From Phytophthora colocasiae (lineage: Eukaryota; Oomycota; Peronosporomycetes; Peronosporales; Peronosporaceae), in NCBI GenBank assembly GCA_018806915.1, contig JAGKQI010000088.1, positions 434,001 to 498,000 on the forward strand: 64,000 bases of DNA. Direction: 5' to 3'. Positions 8,636 to 21,100 of the stretch are shown here, in pieces. The notes under the pieces were generated by a model. That model ran no database searches. It saw nothing but the letters and a program-made list of their open reading frames with translations, and had not been told where the DNA came from. The translations under genes were made by a program, and so were the position numbers. Numbering within the stretch: the first letter of the stretch is position 1; every line of letters begins with the position of its first letter.

Positions 8636-11492
8636 TTACAGGGTATTTAACTTCAACTTGTTGAAGCGGATGTTGCCTTTGCTCCAGTGTTCATCTCCAG
8701 CCAAGAAGTCCCCACGAACGATCTTACTGCGCTCCACAACTCGACCATGACGCTCCCATTTCGCCTTCGACTGGTCCGTTGTAGAATTTCGATTGTTGGT
8801 GTACCATAGCGAGGAGTTCATCTCTTCCAGGTAAACCACGACCTTCCCAGAGCTTTGGCACGAGTTCGATGGCATTTTCTTCTTTACATGCAGCAGCAGT
8901 GATTTCTAATAACTCTTGGAGAGATGATCGGTCCCAGAACTGCCCAGTCTCGCGGTCGTACAGGTCAAAGGCATAGAAGAGATTCCCGAGCTTAGAGTAC
9001 GGGATGGAATGAGTCGCTGCCAGCCACTCGCCGTACAGAATGAACTGACCCGGAAACAAGGGGTCCTGGTGCAAGATTTCATACAGAGCTGCCCGGTGTG
9101 TGCTCAGAAAACTGTCGAGGTCTCGGAACTGTCGATGAGACTGGGAGTTGATGGAGTGAGATCGATTCTGCACCACGAAAGCTCCATCGGGCGACAGCGA
9201 GATGCCCATGTTTGCGCCGTCCACTTTCTCCGTGATGACGATAGTAGTTTCCTCATTGACTGGGAGGGATGCATTGCCATAGTTACTGATTAAATCGTCG
9301 GCGGTTGCAGCTCCCAAATCGATGAGGTGAGGCGTTCGGGGGAATTTGAGAAGCGGCAATGGAGGAGAGAGCATATCCACCAACTCAAGAGCGGCTTCGA
9401 CGGACGTGATGCGCACAATCGTCTCGAAACCTTCACTTAGTTCCGGAAACTCGAACGTACTGGAGTGTTGGCGAACTGCGAAACCAACCCGACGTCCTGG
9501 GGGAAGTGTAAGATGATCAGCACGTTGCATCGCACGCATTTCGCAGAGCTTCGTTGGAATGTCGAACACAACAACCGTGGCGTGCTGACTCCACGTCGCT
9601 GCGAGCTTCAGGAAGTTCTTGCGATCATCAGCAACACCGTTACATCGGTCAAGGATTGCCCGTTGGATACTTCCCTGCCCAATACTCCTTTCGCAGCCTT
9701 TGCGTCCAATCTCGTCGCTGTGAATCTCAGTCCAAGGCTGATAGAGTGCTTTGTTAGCTCGAACAGAGGTAGGTGCAGCATGTGCGGCAATGATCCGCTT
9801 GATTAGAGCTCGACGGAATGAGCTCTTCCCCGAACCAGGAATTCCACAGAGTACAAGGAGATCTGTTGTCTCAATCGGTTTGCCAGTAATATTTGGTCGA
9901 CTTGGCAATGGTTGGGCTGGGGCTGGTGGGAAAACTCCTCGTCGTTTCCAGAGAAGCGAACAATAGTTGTGTACAGCCTCTTCCTGCTCCTTGGTTTCAA
10001 TGCTTCCAGGCCGCATGGATCGTAGGGCTTGCATAGCTTCTGTTGCTGACATCATTGGCTGGAACCATCCTTTATCATACTTTCCTTCATCTTGGAGATC
10101 TGGAGGTGGACGAAAACCAAAAGCTACCAAATAGCAAGCCACCATGACACCAGCACGCCCTTTTCCCCCGCCGCAATGCACGAGCACAGGAGTTCTTAGC
10201 GGTGAGGAGGAACAGCACAGCCGCATGAACATGTCGATTTGTGGGATGCTGGGAGCTTTGTAGTTGGCCACTGGAAGGAAGGTGTTTGTGATATTCGGCA
10301 GCCCTTTAAACCATGCACGCGGCAGTGGTTCTTCTTCTGTCAGTGTGACAACATGTCGAATATGCAGTGAATAGCAAAGACAGCGAATGTCTTCTCGATT
10401 TCTTGGCGTAGACATCGCCGCCAGTTGGAATGGAACAATCCATCGCAAGAATCGCGGAAGTGTAAACTCTTCCACCACACCTCCTATCGGAGTATAAGGT
10501 GTTGTAAGTCTCTCGCGCGAAGGACACGAGTGAGGTGTCCAGTTAACCGTCACATTCTCTCGTATCGTCACCCATGTTGAAATACTCCACGGTCTACAGA
10601 GAAAACCACGCAATTCAGGAAATACTTGCTCAATTTCCCCATCGACATACACAGGACCCCACTCTGTCGCCTCCGCACATTTAGAGAGCTGTAAAAGGCA
10701 ATGCTTCCACAATACCGAGCCACGCCCGTTGCCATCTTCTGTAGGAGATTGTCCAACCATCCGTCCAACTAGGAATCCGTAAGTGAGCATAGCGAGCTTT
10801 GGTCGACTTCCCAGTAAAGCAGAATCAGCGAGACGCACCCACCCACGTGTAGTTTCCTCACCAAATTTTGAGCATAATATCCGTGCGATCTCCAAAACGC
10901 GATTCGGCTTGTGTTCCATCATCAATTGTCGACTCAGAGCTTCCAACGCAGGTTTACTAAGGAACTCCAGACACGTTCTATCAACCAAAGCATCACTCGT
11001 CTTGTCAATATCGTGGCGGTTGGTTGTTGATACAGACACGTGAAAATCCTTTAGTGACAGACCATACTTCGTACGGAATGCCTGAGCTTTAGGCCACACA
11101 CACACGACGAAGATCACAGCACCAGCTTTAAAGTCCGTTGCCACTCCTCTCCCTCCGCCCAAGCCAACCGTGAAAAATCGCGTCGATAATGTCTCGATTG
11201 CTTCATGTCGTGCACTCGAACTTAGTCCACGCAACTCTTCTTTTGTCACTAGTGTCATGTGCCACTCATCTTCTGGAAGTAAAGTAAAGCGAGATTGATC
11301 CTCCTCCTTGGCAGAATCTACTACATGTTGCATTAACATCGCTCGAATCTCTTTCTTCACACACGAATCGGCAGCAAAACGGAGTGCTAGACACCCGCGA
11401 TATCGTACAACTTGGTCTTGATCGCCCATGGCGACTGCTACAGTGTTAAAATGTGACTCAGAAATGGATACTTCGGACAAATGACTGACCAT
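8636..11492 (-). CDS. Multi-domain RNA repair enzyme (2H, phosphatase, kinase, RNA ligase), frameshifted near C-end
   Basis: The main frame runs from ATG 11492 to a stop at 8724 (922 residues). Domains in order: two HxT/Sx motifs (HMTL near 78, HVSV near 151), the 2H phosphoesterase signature; a Cys phosphatase loop HCGGGKGRAG (Cys near 440); a P-loop GIPGSGKSS near 550 with downstream kinase features (HSDE, DRCN); and an RNA ligase nucleotidyltransferase with motif I KVDG (Lys near 756) followed by LYGEW. Such 2H, kinase and ligase activities together heal and seal broken RNA, as in fungal Trl1. The ligase loses frame around 8752-8766: the main frame ends shortly after PVEG, while another frame continues to 8636 with SKIVRGDF and EHWSKG, which look like ligase motif V. 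No intron fits there, so a small indel or sequence error is likely. Which RNA it repairs is unknown. Confidence 0.78.
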
Positions 11493-12059
11493 CACTCACC
11501 AAATTACAGCTTGAATCTCACGGCTGTTGCTCTACATGATCAGCGCGATGATAGTCAGGTTGGAAGGAAGGTACAGTACCATTGGATTTGTTGGCACCAG
11601 GGGGGTGACACTTGACACCGATATTACGGTAGACTACAAGCTGTAGCATGTTCTGGTAAGGAGTTAACTCTGACATGTACGATGATACCGGTACTGTGTT
11701 CACATAATGTTACCAATTATTGAGCCAGGCACTATTGTCACTAGTCCCCGGCTCAACGCATTTCAAAAGTTGCATCCTCTCCCTTATTTAGACCCCGAAT
11801 AAACGTAAAGCGGTGTCAAAGGTGGTCCCCGGCTCAACGTAAATGTTAATGTGGGTTTGTAATAATTGTTTGAGACGGAGCAATACCGTCACAAAGCGAA
11901 ATGGTATTGCGCTCGTAGGAGACCACCAAAACGCATAATAAATATAAAATACCACAAGTCTTGTATCCACTTACACAAACTAACCTTTCAATATGAATTT
12001 AATTCGATTATACCGGGTATCAACTTTATCAGTCAATACACTACAAACATTACACAAGG
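11493..12059. promoter_or_regulatory. Intergenic region between divergent genes
   Basis: Shared upstream region of the RNA repair gene (minus) and the PPR-like gene (plus). It contains a 15-bp direct repeat GTCCCCGGCTCAACG at about 11743 and 11825. No gene is seen. Confidence 0.45.
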
Positions 12060-13007
12060 ATGTCTGGACCAATGCTGCTCCGCACGTTCGCTCGCTCAGC
12101 TCTACGCCGTCCGCTCTGCTCGACTTCCCGCCCTTATCACGTGTCCACGTGTCTCCAGTTGTCCACCGCGTCACCTGCCGTCGCTCATGCCAAGAACAGT
12201 TCTTCCTTGTCCAATGACAGTCAAGTATTGACTCTGCTAGAGCATTCCATTGCGCAGCGCTTACCCGCTCAAGCTCTGAGCCATTTGGAGCAGCTGCAGA
12301 CGCCTCCAGAGGTTTCAATACTGCAGAGACTGGCGCTGCTATTGGCTCGGCAGAAGAAGAGTCGCGGCCACGCTCTAAGAGCTTTCGAGATTTTGCGTGG
12401 AGTGTACCATGCACCAGGGCTACAGCCCGACGACTACACTCAATTGGCGTCCATTTACGTGCTGGACGCATGTCTTCGCTTTAGAATGCTGAACCATGCC
12501 ATGGAGGTAAGGAATTAGCAGGGATTCCTATTTTTTTTATGAACTCTCGAAGTGATAAGTTTTGTTGTTACTGTGTAGTTGTATGACGAAGCGTCGAACA
12601 AGGCGGTGGTGCTGGACTTGCCAGCTTATGACGCACTGATGTCAGCTTTACTGGACGCTAACAGAGTGGAGGAAGCTACGGAGATCCTAAGAGAAGTCGT
12701 GAATGGAGAGGAGGTGTGTCCCATGGAGCAGTCGTTCCTGCCTGTACTGGTGGAGCTGGTGAAAAACAGAGAGTACGATGAAGCCACGGATTTAATGACG
12801 CAGGGACAGACTCGTGGAGTCGAATTTACCAGTGAGACGTTCCATCCATTGCTGGTGCTAGCAGAGAAGGACACGACTTCGACGGATTCGCTCATTAAGT
12901 TTCTGTCGTTTGTGGAGGACTCGTGGGAGGAATACAAGGCGATCGATGACTTTGACCCGGAGGAGAACGACTTGGATGCTCCGGAGAACCCCTACCGTAG
13001 TTTCTAA
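12060..13007 (+). CDS. Mitochondrial helical-repeat (PPR-like) protein, two exons
   Basis: CDS is join(12060..12506,12579..13007), 291 residues. The intron has donor GTAAGG and acceptor GTGTAG, phase 0, 72 bp; the join restores HAMELYDEASNK. The first 40 residues are rich in R, S, L and T without acids (MSGPMLLRTFARSALRRP), a mitochondrial import signal. The rest is all-helical with loosely repeated units of about 35 residues (AYDALMSALLDANRVEEATEILREV, SFLPVLVELVKNREYDEATDLM), as in pentatricopeptide repeat proteins that bind organelle RNA. The repeats are degenerate, so TPR-like protein binding is possible instead. The C terminus is acidic. No lesion seen. Confidence 0.72.
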
Positions 13008-13134
13008 TGCTTCTTTGGAACATCAGGTCGAGTGGAAGCCCGCTAGTGCCACCGGAGAGTGAATACACGTTGCCGTAGCTTTTTGACCACGAGTTCGAGC
13101 ATCTCCTTAACAGTTTACACGACTGTGCGTAAAT

Positions 13135-15428
13135 TTATTGGAGAATTCGTGACGCTACACTTGGTCCAGTATTGAGTCTTGAAGATGACCCGCTTTTGGC
13201 TCCTGGAACAAGTCGACCGACTCTAGGAACAGCACGATTGACCATGCCTGATTTCCTGACGTCTGGTAATGAACGCTGTGGGCCTGGAGCTGCATTGTTG
13301 TTGCTGTTGTTACTGGGTGTCTTTGGCCTTCGACTTAGTGACTTGTTCTCGAGACACCCGACTCGTGCCTGAAGCTTCGAGATCGCTCCTTCATACAGCG
13401 CCTCCATCTGCTGAATCTGCACAACCAGGGTGAGAATCTGTTGCATTTTGCTCCTACTTTACGCTAATCTTACCGCTTCTTTCGGCACAAACTCCGTCTC
13501 GATTTGATCCTGAAGCTTTTCGCGCTGAGACTCTCCGTCTACCATCTAACAAACTGTCAGAACCGGCCACAAAACGCTTTGAAAGCGTCAAAGAACAGTA
13601 CCTTGGCATGAATGGCTTTGAGTTCTTTCTCGAGTGCAGTAACTCTAGCCAGTGCAGCATCTCTTTCTCGCTCACGATCTCGCTCGTCCTGTACCAATTC
13701 AGCAATCCGTTCTGTAGTCTCCTCTTCAAGCTGGAAGAAGCGCAACTTGAATTCCTTCAGTTCCTGCAATGTATGCAGCACTTGTGTCTTCTCCCCTGCT
13801 AATTCCCCTTCCACCTCGTGCCATTCCTGAGAAGCTTCATGTGCTAAACGCTTGAACGTGTCAATCTGTCGATCACAAGCAGATTTCACCTGCGCCACAT
13901 CTTGTGCATGCCTGGCTACTAACTGCTGGAGCTCCATCTTCATTCGGTCCACATCGTTCTCTTCGCTACCTCCTGAAGTTGAATGTCGTGTTGCAGTTTG
14001 AGCCGCTTCCAGTTCAAATTCCAAGTGCTGCACCCTCAACATAGCTTTGGTCAGTTTATCCTCTGCAATTGCAGCTCGATTCTTCTCGTCACTGGCCATT
14101 GCTTCGGCTTCATGTGAGCGCTGTTGCTCCTCGTCTAAAGCTTGTCGCATTTCTTCATAAAGCGTACGGTAATCCAGTACAGACAAAGCTGAACGGTGCG
14201 CTCGAACAGCAACCTGCATGGCTCGTTGGCCGAATTGAAGTGTCTGAAGTGTTTCCGGTGCCTCAGTTACCGCAGGAGTGATCGTCACCACTAAAGCAGT
14301 CTTTGCATTACCACCCAGACTAGACTGCAACAAGCGAGTGAGTTTACTGTCCCGATAAGGCACATGATAGCTCGTTTGGCTCTGTTGGGACTGCTTACTG
14401 AGTGCTGAAATGCAGTTCCCAAGCGCTGAAAGACTCAGGTTGATCGATTTAAGTTCGCTAATGTGTCGGCCGTACACTTTCGCCTTCTTTACCCGTTCCG
14501 AGCCTGCAAGGTCCACCAGGTACAAGTTGCTCAAGCGAATTACTGGTTGGTTTGAGCTTGTAGATGCGAACTCCTTGCGTTCTACTCGAAGGATTAAGAT
14601 CGCATGGCTACGACTGGAGTGTGCGTTCATTTCAGTACTGGAGACAGCTCGATTCGTGTTGCCTTTCTCCATGAGATTCAAGCAGTCCTCCACATTAGCA
14701 ACGTAAACGGCAGCAGCTCCATCCAGATACACGCCACGATCTGCATCTTCACGCACGAGGATGTTACTAGGTGAAGTCTCCGGTTCAAGCAGGTCGAAGA
14801 TCCGTTCACAGTAGATCTGCACGTAACTTATTGCTATCGTCGTCTTTACACGTGATCGAGTCTTCTCTGCTTGGTCGAAGATGTCTTCTAGTGCTCGAGG
14901 GATTAAACCACGCTGATCTCCATGCACCAAATCTCCAGGTCCGACCATCGTGTGGGTTTTACCTGTTGCAGTCTGACCGTACGCTAGAATGGTACCATTG
15001 TAGCCGGCCATCACGTCTTCTACGATCGGTTGAGCCACTTGGTTGTACACTGTTTCTTGGTCACAGGTTTCAGTCAGATTAGCGTCAAATTGGAACAACC
15101 GAGCTTCGCCGTGAGCTGCAGTGGGGGCCTGGAACGTGACACTGCGTCCGTCAGACTGCATCGTGACTGAAGGCGTCAAGGAGCCTGTGGTTTTATTTCC
15201 CTTTTCAGTAATGAATGTTGCTGGATCGTCATCAGAACTCTCAGGTGAAGTATCGGTGGCTGGTTGCTGGTTAATGTTGACATCTAAGCGCTGACCGTCC
15301 TCCCCAAAGTGCTGACAATAGTCTTCATAGCTCCAGCCGTCGCGTTCGCGCTGTATCAAAGGTCTTAGACGGCAGAAAACCTTGACCCGCTCCACAGCTC
15401 GAGCCCCAGTCTTGGTGGCAGCGTCCAT
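13135..15428 (-). CDS. Kinesin motor protein with coiled-coil tail
   Basis: ATG at 15428. The N-terminal motor domain (about residues 13-390) has P-loop GQTATGKT, switch I SSRSH (as NAHSSRSHAIL) and switch II DLAGSE, so it is a complete microtubule motor. The neck and tail form coiled coil (KMELQQLVARHAQDVAQ; long E/R/L stretches). Exon 1 ends at 13602; a 56-bp intron with donor GTACTG and acceptor GTTAG leads in frame to exon 2 at 13545-13474. The last exon ends at 13135 and starts at 13437 or nearby: joining it in frame needs a 36-nt intron, unusually short, so that junction is uncertain. The tail end is Ser/Asn/Pro-rich and basic. Subfamily is not assigned; an N-terminal motor with this tail allows several. 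Confidence 0.85.
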
Positions 15429-15561
15429 GAGAAACCTGCTCTGCTAGATGAAACGACTCTACTATTTCGAAAATGGTCTTGTGGAGGTTAAGCAAAACTA
15501 CCAGTACTTGACTACCGGTAGGTAGAATCTTATCAGCTGTAACCCCTAGTGCCAAGTCGTC

Positions 15562-15955
15562 CTACCCCATCTTGATCAGAGCAGCTTGCAAGTTTTCCAC
15601 CATGTCCTTTACCTTTGGGGTTCTTCTCCATCGACTTGAAAAAAACCCCGTCATCTCCTGCACTGTCATATGCATGGACAGCCATTCAATCAGTTTAGTG
15701 TCGGAGGCCCAGAGGCTACCGTGCTTAGCCCGGTACTTTAAGACGTACCTACACAAACCAAGGAACCCCCGTCTTCTCAGTCAACTTAACGTGGTGTTTT
15801 GCAAAACGTTTGAGTACCAGAGACGGAGTTTCCCCTAACTTCCAAGCCGCCCAAAAGTTCACTTTTATCGCAACACTTTCGATTTTGTCGTTATAGTACC
15901 CTCTTTCTTCCATTGCGCTGTTGGTATCTCTACTGATGCCGGGGTACTGTAACAA
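15562..15955 (-). pseudogene. Degenerate secreted WY-type effector copy (copy C)
   Basis: Two minus-strand frames, offset by one base near 15750, together match the mature C-terminal half of the effector copies at 26.4 kb and 17.6 kb: the conserved Trp and Tyr positions (AAWKLG, RYVLKYRAKHG) and the ending MVENLQAALIK followed by TAG are recognisable. There is no signal peptide upstream, so the copy is truncated at its 5' end as well as frameshifted. More diverged than the other two copies, hence the oldest of the three. Confidence 0.75.
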
Positions 15956-16309
15956 TCATTCCAACATGCCAACTACCTCTGATTAACTTTTGCCATTTCC
16001 AGTCATTCAGCCGTAGATTCCCGAAGAAAATCATATCACTGGCAGCTTGCACTTCAAATGTAGGAGGAGGTCTCACGTGATCAACAATACAGTTCGGGGT
16101 AATGTGCAGCACTGGACGAAATATATGTGTGATTATTCGAACCTCGAGACTACGAATCGTGCAAAAGAATTTGGAAGACTTGTACATGTAAAAGGCTCGT
16201 TAAACACATAATATCCGCTTGACTACTAGAAGAAATGAGTTGATTAACAGTTATCGGACTTCTCGTTTTGCTAACTAAACCGTAAGATATCAAAACTGGA
16301 AATCACTTG

Positions 16310-17300
16310 ACCAATTCGTATGAGGAATCCAAATTCGATATTCAGGAAGACGTAAAACTTCAGCAGTCGGCAGATCCAAACCTTGTTGTCGAAGGATTTC
16401 GACGACTACGAAAGACGTAAAACTTCAGCAGTCGGCAGATCCAAACCTTGTTGAAGGATTTCGACGACTACGGCCTCATTAACACCAATCTCAACTGCAT
16501 GAGAGTAGATAAATTGACAATGTCTGCGGAAGGAACCTAGCACCGCTTGTGTTCTCGGTCTCTCTACTCGCCTTTCACGAAAGTGTATATTATTTCGAGT
16601 CTCCATGCATGAAAAACAATTGCAGTATGAACCTGCCAAAGAACAAGGAGCCTCTGTCTTCATCCAGCTTAAGAGATTGCTCGGTCCCTCGTGAATAGTA
16701 GTAGCCGCTAATCTAATGCCACCGAGAAAATTTCGCTCCAACGTGATCGCCATATCTCTCCCAGCGCAACTGTCTCAATCGATGTGCATGATTCTCGAAC
16801 ACATTGCTGGACAGTTGGGTTAAGCGCTTTCAAGAAATATAACCTCGAGCCAAGTATGAGATCTCCAAAAACCATTCGGAGCATCACATCATTAGACGAC
16901 CGGGAGTAGAAAGCGTCGCAGCGACACATATTCCGATAATGTCTTGTGAATCAGGGTTTGAGGGCATCCAAGCTGTGAGTGTTCACCGACGTAATAGAGT
17001 AGAGCACGCCGATCCAATCGTCTCGCTTCAAGTTTGAAGGAAACTCGTTCCTTGTCCAGACTGAGCACCAAACACCGGAGGAAAAATTCCTCGACTGGAG
17101 GCTCGTATTTCCTTAACCGTTGGGTGAGGCAACACTCGATCAAATATCTGGGATAGTTGGTGATACAACGCTAATATGTCTGTCGCACGCACCTGAGGCA
17201 TTACTAGTTGTAGACCATCATGAATCTCACAAAAGAATTCAAAAGCCGTCGGCCACCTAAAGGCGTCTTTTAAGAAATCCGCCAGGCATAACTTCGGCAT
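16310..17300 (-). pseudogene. Decayed coding region of unknown function
   Basis: At least three minus-strand frames follow each other (17300-17028, 17143-16892, 16929-16708, then 16753-16406) and read as one protein-like sequence broken by indels, with pieces such as DFLKDAFRWPTAFEFFCEIHDGL and EARRLDRRALLYYVGEHSQLGCPQ. I do not recognise the family. A 65-bp duplication lies at its 3' end. The region sits between effector copies C and A. Confidence 0.4.
16349..16475. repeat. 65-bp tandem duplication
   Basis: The block starting GACGTAAAACTTCAGCAGTC at 16349 repeats at 16414; the second copy lacks three bases (TCG) after CCTTGTTG. Fresh slippage-type duplication inside the decayed coding region. 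Confidence 0.9.
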
Positions 17301-17749
17301 AGCTGAGATCCCTTGGCCCTAGATGCTTAAAGTTGCTAATGCCTTCTTCCAAAGGGTAGTAGGCTTTGCGGGCGCAAAACCTTAATCAATTGACGTATTC
17401 CACCATATTGGGGAATATCGAGCTCGATATACAACTTTTGCTCGTGTAACAGAAAATCTGGCCATCTTACTCGTTTCCAGTCAAGGAGATCATATTTTAT
17501 TTCGAAAGTGGTATTGTGAGGTTATCAGGATAGATGAAATCTGTCAAAATTATTGTATTTTAGTCGTCCTACCCCTTCTTGATCAAAGCAGCTTGCAAGT
17601 TTTCCACCATGTCCATTACCTTGGGGTTCTTCTCCATCGACTTGAAAAGAGCAGTCATCTCCTCCGTTTTCATATACTTGGACAGCCATTCAACAACTGC
17701 ACGGTCGGACGCCCAGTGGTCACCTTCCTTAATCCGGTACTTTCGGACG

Positions 17750-18128
17750 AATTGAGAGTATAGCGAACGAGGCTTGATAGTGAAGTGAGTAGGAGGAAGT
17801 AAATCCAAAAGTAAGTTTATTGAGTTAGCCCGCATTCACTAATCTACCCTTGCTCTCCTTGAGCTCCCCTTGTAGACCTTTGTGAAACGGGAACGCTTGA
17901 TGTAACGGGAACGATTGATGTAACGGGATCGATTTGTGCACATCTTGAGATCAGCAAATTGAAGTTCTCGTCCAATCAGAATAGTGTATCCAAGGTAGAC
18001 CGCCAATCGTATTGCAGCATCCACGCGTCTTCCACTGTTGTCCTCACTTGGCACGCGTTGTGCGCGTGAAAGCTGCGTGCTTCGAGGTAGGGACCCAGTA
18101 TAGGAGACGGCGAAGTGCAATCTCAATA
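17750..18128 (-). repeat. 3' LTR of copia element 1
   Basis: 379 bp; 3' copy in element orientation. Ends carry a short inverted pair TTGAGA/TCTCAA. Confidence 0.92.
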
Positions 18129-18135
18129 CCCCCAC

Positions 18136-21100
18136 TCAATTCGACGTCTCGATCTTGGGAATGACGTTGCTGCGTTCCATCAAGTAGCGCAACGTCTTGG
18201 AAGAGAGGCCCTTAGTCAAGTAGTCCGCTAGTTGGTTCTTAGACTCCTGGTAGGTCAGCTCAACCTCGCCACTGGCAATCTTCTCTCGGATGAAATGGTA
18301 GCGAATGTCGATGTGCTTGGTGCGAGCTTGATAACCGACATTCTTCGCCAAAGCCATGGCACCCTGGTTGTCCTCGTAGATCACCGTAGGGTCCACTTGC
18401 TTTGCACCAATGTCCTTGAGTAGTCGACGCAGCCACACTACTTCTTTGATGCACTCACTCAGAGCCATGTACTCTGCCTCAGTAGAACTCAGTGCGACCG
18501 TCTTCTGGAACGTCGAACGCCACACCACCGGAGCACCACACATCATGAGCATCATTCCGCTCACTGAGCGTCTGTCGTCACGGTTACCGGCCCAGTCAGC
18601 ATCCGAGTAAGCCGTCATCTCAGTTCCCAGTAGGCCATCGTACATGATACCCACTTCCTTGGTCTTCAGCAGGTAGCGCACCACCTTGATTCCCGCATTC
18701 CAATGCGCCTCACCTGGGTTTTCCAGGAAGCGACTCAACTTGGCAACAGCAACCGCAATGTCAGGTCGTGTTCCGCATGTCAGATACATGAGGCTACCGA
18801 TGAGCGATCGGTAGGGCCTTGACTTCACCTTGGCCTTGTACTCCTCTGTCTGCGTGCCGTCGTCCTTGGTCAAGTGAAGACTTGGATCCAGTGGCATCAG
18901 GCTTGGCTTCGCGTTTTCTTGACCGAATTTCTTGATGATCGACTCTGTATATGCGCGTTGAGAGATGGCCAATGTTTTATTGTCCATATCGTAGTCGATC
19001 TCAATCCCGAGAATAAATCGAGCGCGTCCGAGGTCCTTGATCCGGAATTTGTCCGCGATGCCAGCCTTCACTGACGCGATGACACCCTTGTCCTTTGAAG
19101 CAATCAGCATGTCGTCGACGTAAAGACACACGATACATTCATCGTCACCATCACCTCGGGTGTATACACAGGGATCAGCATCAGCCGCCTTGAAACCCAT
19201 GTCTTTTAAGTGACCATCGATCGTCTCGTTCCAAACACGAGATGCTTGCTTCAGGCCATACAAACTTTGCAGGAGTAGGCAGACGACGTCTTCTTCACTT
19301 TTAGCATCGGCCATCGTCAGGAGCTCACGCAGACCTTCAGGCAATTCCATGTAAATTTCTTCGTCGAGCTTTCCATACAGGAACGCCGTATCCACGTCGC
19401 ATTGCTCGATCTCAAATCCTTCAGCACAGCACTTAGCCAGCACAGCACGGATCGAGTTCAGGTATGCCACTGGCGCGTACGTCTCTTCATAGTCAATCCC
19501 GTGACGCTGAGAGTACCCCTTGGCGACGAGACGAGCCTTGTGCCGGGTCACTTCTCCTTTCTCGTTGCGCTTCAACGCGAACACCCACCGACATCCGATC
19601 GGGCGCTGGTGAGCCGGTCTTGGTACCAGCTTCCATGTCTTGTTTGCAGTAAGTGACTCCAATTCACTTGCAATTGCCTTCTTCCATTCATCGCTGTCCT
19701 CGCCTGACGTCGCCTCTGTATACGTCTTGGGGACTTCCTCCGATGCAGCCATAGCTTGGCCACCTTCAAGTGCGAGCAGTTCGCCACTTGGTTTAACCCT
19801 TTCTTGTGTCATATTCTGACGTTTGGTCCCCGTGGTTGACGGCAGGATAATCTGCTTCTTGGTTGCGCCAGCCTCTTCAGGATCGTCAATTTCGTCGATG
19901 TTACGAGTACGCGAACGAGTAATCATGGGATGGGTGGACTCGTAAGGGATGATTTGACTGTTCACGTCACGTTGAAGTGGAATGACGTCAGCACCTTCAA
20001 CAACGACCGGAACAATCTCCATTGAACCCTTAGACGGTTGTCCACTCATGACAGGCACGTTGGTTGCTGGTTCATCTTCATCCTGTACCATGAGGTGCTG
20101 GGGATTGGTCGATTCGATGAACTTCACAGTGCGAACGATTTGCACCTTACCCGTTGACACATTGAGGACTCGGTAGCCCTTCACACCATCCTCGTATCCA
20201 AGGAAACGACATTTGAACGCTTTGGCATCCAACTTGCGACGCTTCTCGTCGGGGATGTGAGCGTAGCCAAGAGCACCAAACACCTTGACGTTCCTGAGCT
20301 GTGGCTTCGATTTGTGCACAATCTCGAACGGTGTCTTCACAGTCACCGAGTTGGGGATCCGATTGATGATCCACGCAGCAGTGTTGACCGCCTCGGCCCA
20401 CCACTTCTTGTTGACGCTCTCATGGTAGAGCAGACAACGAGCCATCTCCACGAGGCTCCGGTTCATGCGCTCAGCCAGACCGTTCTGCTGAGGCGTGTAT
20501 GGCACCGTCTTCTCATGCTTGATGCCATGCTGGTTGAGGAACGCCTTGAACTGGCGACCGGTGTATTCACCACCATTGTCCGAACGCAGACGCTTGATAC
20601 TCTTGCCCGTAGCGTTCTCCATCGCTGCCTTGTAGATTTTGAACTTGGACAGCACCTCCGACTTCGCTTTCATGAAGTGGACGGTCACGTGACGTGAGTA
20701 GTCGTCAATGAATGTCACAACGTACGTGCAACCACCAGGTGTCCTCGTCTGCATCGGACCCATCACGTCCGTATGCACCAGTTCAAGCACACCTGCACTC
20801 TTGACGACCTTCTCCGGATGCCTTGGATAGTCGTCAGCTTTCATCTCGCCCATGCAGCAGCCAGCGCATACGTCGTCCCCAGGACTCCACCCGTAATGCG
20901 AGGCACTCCTTCTGCCATGGTAAGTAGTTTCTCATAACGCTTGAACGGATGTGGCCGAGTCGGGCGTGCACAACAGCCCATGGCTCCTTACGAGTGGTCG
21001 TTGCAGCATGACACACCTCGTCCCCCACTGTCTTCAGCTTGTAGACATTTCCACAGCGCTTAGCTTCCATCACAGTAGCGTCCCCGTAGCGAAAGGTACA

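Noticed and set aside
16349..16475. Two-copy 65-bp repeat as a CRISPR or regulatory array
   Set aside because: Only two adjacent copies without spacers; simple tandem duplication in eukaryotic DNA.
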